Assembly (NCBI GenBank): GCA_003725585.1
Contig: RJMB01000003.1
Span: 124,001 to 188,000 of the forward strand
Length of the DNA: 64,000 bases
Source: Halostreptopolyspora alba
GTDB lineage: Bacteria; Actinomycetota; Actinomycetes; Streptosporangiales; Streptosporangiaceae
Direction: 5' to 3'
Shown here: in pieces, positions 63,121 to 64,000 of the stretch
Layout of the letters: the number at the start of each line of letters is the position of its first letter
Position numbering within the stretch: position 1 is the stretch's first letter
Translations under genes and position numbers: made by a program
Notes under the pieces: generated by a model
Seen by the model: only the letters and a program-made list of their open reading frames with translations
Databases searched by the model: none
What the model was told of the DNA's origin: nothing

Positions 63121-64000
63121 ATGCCTGCTGGCCAGGTGCAGCGTTCAGTTTCCGGGCCGAACGCCGAGTCCACTCCCACGGGCCTGTACGACAGCGCCCA
63201 CGAACACGACGCCTGCGGTGTGGGCTTCGTCGCCGACCTCTCCGGTCGTCGCAGCCACGACATCGTCGAGAAGGCACTCACCGTCCTGCGTAACCTCGAC
63301 CATCGTGGCGCCGCCGGCGCCGACCCCGAGGACGGTGACGGCGCGGGCATCCTGACCCAGGTTCCCGACACCCTCTTCCGCGAGGTCTGCGACTTCGCGC
63401 TGCCCGAGGCCGGCGGCTACGCGGTCGGGATCGGGTTCCTGCCCGCCGACCCCACCGAGCGCGCCACGGCGGTCGAGGCCGTCAACGCGATCGTCGCGGA
63501 CGAAGGGCTGACCGTGCTGGGCTGGCGCGACCTGCCCCACGAACCCAACTACTGCGGCCCCGCCGCCCGCGAGGTCATGCCGTTCTTCGGGCAGCTGTTC
63601 ATCGCCGGGCGCACCGGAACCGCCACCGAGGGCCTGACCGGTATCTCCCTCGAGCGCTACGCCTACTGCGTGCGCAAGCGCGTGGAGAACGAGACCGGCG
63701 TGTACTTCCCGAGCCTGTCCCCGCGCACCATCGCCTACAAGGGGATGCTCACCACGCCCCAACTGGAGCCGTTCTTCCCCGACCTGTCGGACCGCCGATA
63801 CACCTCCGGCCTGGCCCTGGTGCACTCACGGTTCTCCACCAACACCTTCCCGGCCTGGCCGCTGGCCCACCCGTACCGCTACATCGCGCACAACGGGGAG
63901 ATCAACACGGTCAAGGGCAACCGGAACATGATGCGGGCACGCGAGGCTACACTCGCCAGCGACCTGCTCCCGGGCGACCTGTCGCGCATCTTCCCGATCC
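63121..64000 (+). CDS. gltB: Glutamate synthase large subunit, 3' end cut by window edge
   Basis: Large subunit of NADPH-glutamate synthase, making two glutamates from glutamine and 2-oxoglutarate. The visible 293 residues are the class II glutaminase domain: Cys nucleophile in [14 protein letters not shown] after a roughly 32-residue leader that is normally removed, [62 protein letters not shown] lies three bases before the ATG. The rest, including the FMN/synthase domain and gltD, is beyond the window. Confidence 0.97.
   Translation, partial: MPAGQVQRSVSGPNAESTPTGLYDSAHEHDACGVGFVADLSGRRSHDIVEKALTVLRNLDHRGAAGADPEDGDGAGILTQVPDTLFREVCDFALPEAGGYAVGIGFLPADPTERATAVEAVNAIVADEGLTVLGWRDLPHEPNYCGPAAREVMPFFGQLFIAGRTGTATEGLTGISLERYAYCVRKRVENETGVYFPSLSPRTIAYKGMLTTPQLEPFFPDLSDRRYTSGLALVHSRFSTNTFPAWPLAHPYRYIAHNGEINTVKGNRNMMRAREATLASDLLPGDLSRIFPI

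Noticed and set aside
1..64000. CRISPR arrays, tRNA or rRNA genes, transposases, phage genes
   Set aside because: None was recognised on either strand by eye; a tRNAscan or CRISPR search would be decisive.

Overview
The window is about 64 kb of very GC-rich chromosome from an actinomycete. The evidence is the PriA-type HisA with no trpF beside the trp genes, Scr1/DUF397 gene sets, an actinobacterial ileS T-box, DtxR/IdeR-type iron boxes, a stand-alone LigD polymerase domain and HGxxPAAW and TIGR02234 membrane proteins. A Nocardiopsaceae-like genus fits gene order and content, but this is inference. No tRNA, rRNA, CRISPR array, intact transposase or phage gene was seen. Both ends cut genes: ileS on the left (C-terminus missing) and gltB on the right (C-terminus missing).

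Layout. 1-5.1 kb: ileS with a T-box leader, then a small acidic protein, a DksA/TraR zinc-finger protein, lspA and an RluD-type pseudouridine synthase; the last three overlap. 5.1-8.5 kb: an acetolactate-synthase-like TPP enzyme, a hotdog thioesterase and a CsbD protein. 8.6-17.3 kb: the most unusual region. It holds a Trypco1 domain protein, a DUF397 protein, a 1518-residue vWA-STAND(NB-ARC)-TPR protein, a MoxR AAA+ ATPase and a trypsin-VMAP protein. This matches NTP-dependent ternary conflict systems (MoxR, vWA, VMAP, protease effector) and is probably a defence or self/non-self system. 17.4-24 kb: LigD polymerase domain, a PadR regulator with a 34-bp palindromic operator facing an FAD monooxygenase, a secreted EEP-fold hydrolase, a membrane protein, a Lon-N-terminal protein, and a ferritin preceded by four evenly placed iron boxes.

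24.2-40.7 kb: histidine biosynthesis split in two. hisD-hisC-hisB plus a small membrane protein end at a terminator-like hairpin. About 11 kb of accessory genes follow: SDR, XRE regulator, DUF6194, PH-like membrane protein, helical-repeat protein, a two-gene molybdenum hydroxylase with divergent TetR, and an Scr1-like regulator with three DUF397 genes. The set then resumes as hisH-priA-hisF. 40.9-49.7 kb: RDD protein, glycosyltransferase, secreted peptidoglycan-binding protein, an asymmetric heterodimeric ABC exporter and a SIS-domain protein. 49.9-55.7 kb: hisI, membrane proteins and trpC, trpB, trpA; trpE is absent from the place it often occupies, and a 16-residue ORF with two Trp codons plus a strong hairpin lies between trpC and trpB. 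55.9-64 kb: MauE/DoxX and DsbA-like thiol-redox proteins, lgt, two related secreted/anchored proteins of unknown function, a BpsA-like methyltransferase-fold protein and the start of gltB.

How the genes work together: PriA serves both the his and trp pathways. LspA and Lgt are two of the lipoprotein maturation enzymes. MauE and the DsbA-like protein probably form an extracytoplasmic thiol-redox pair. GltB supplies glutamate for HisC and general nitrogen metabolism. The 8.6-17.3 kb island is the best candidate for undercharacterised biology.
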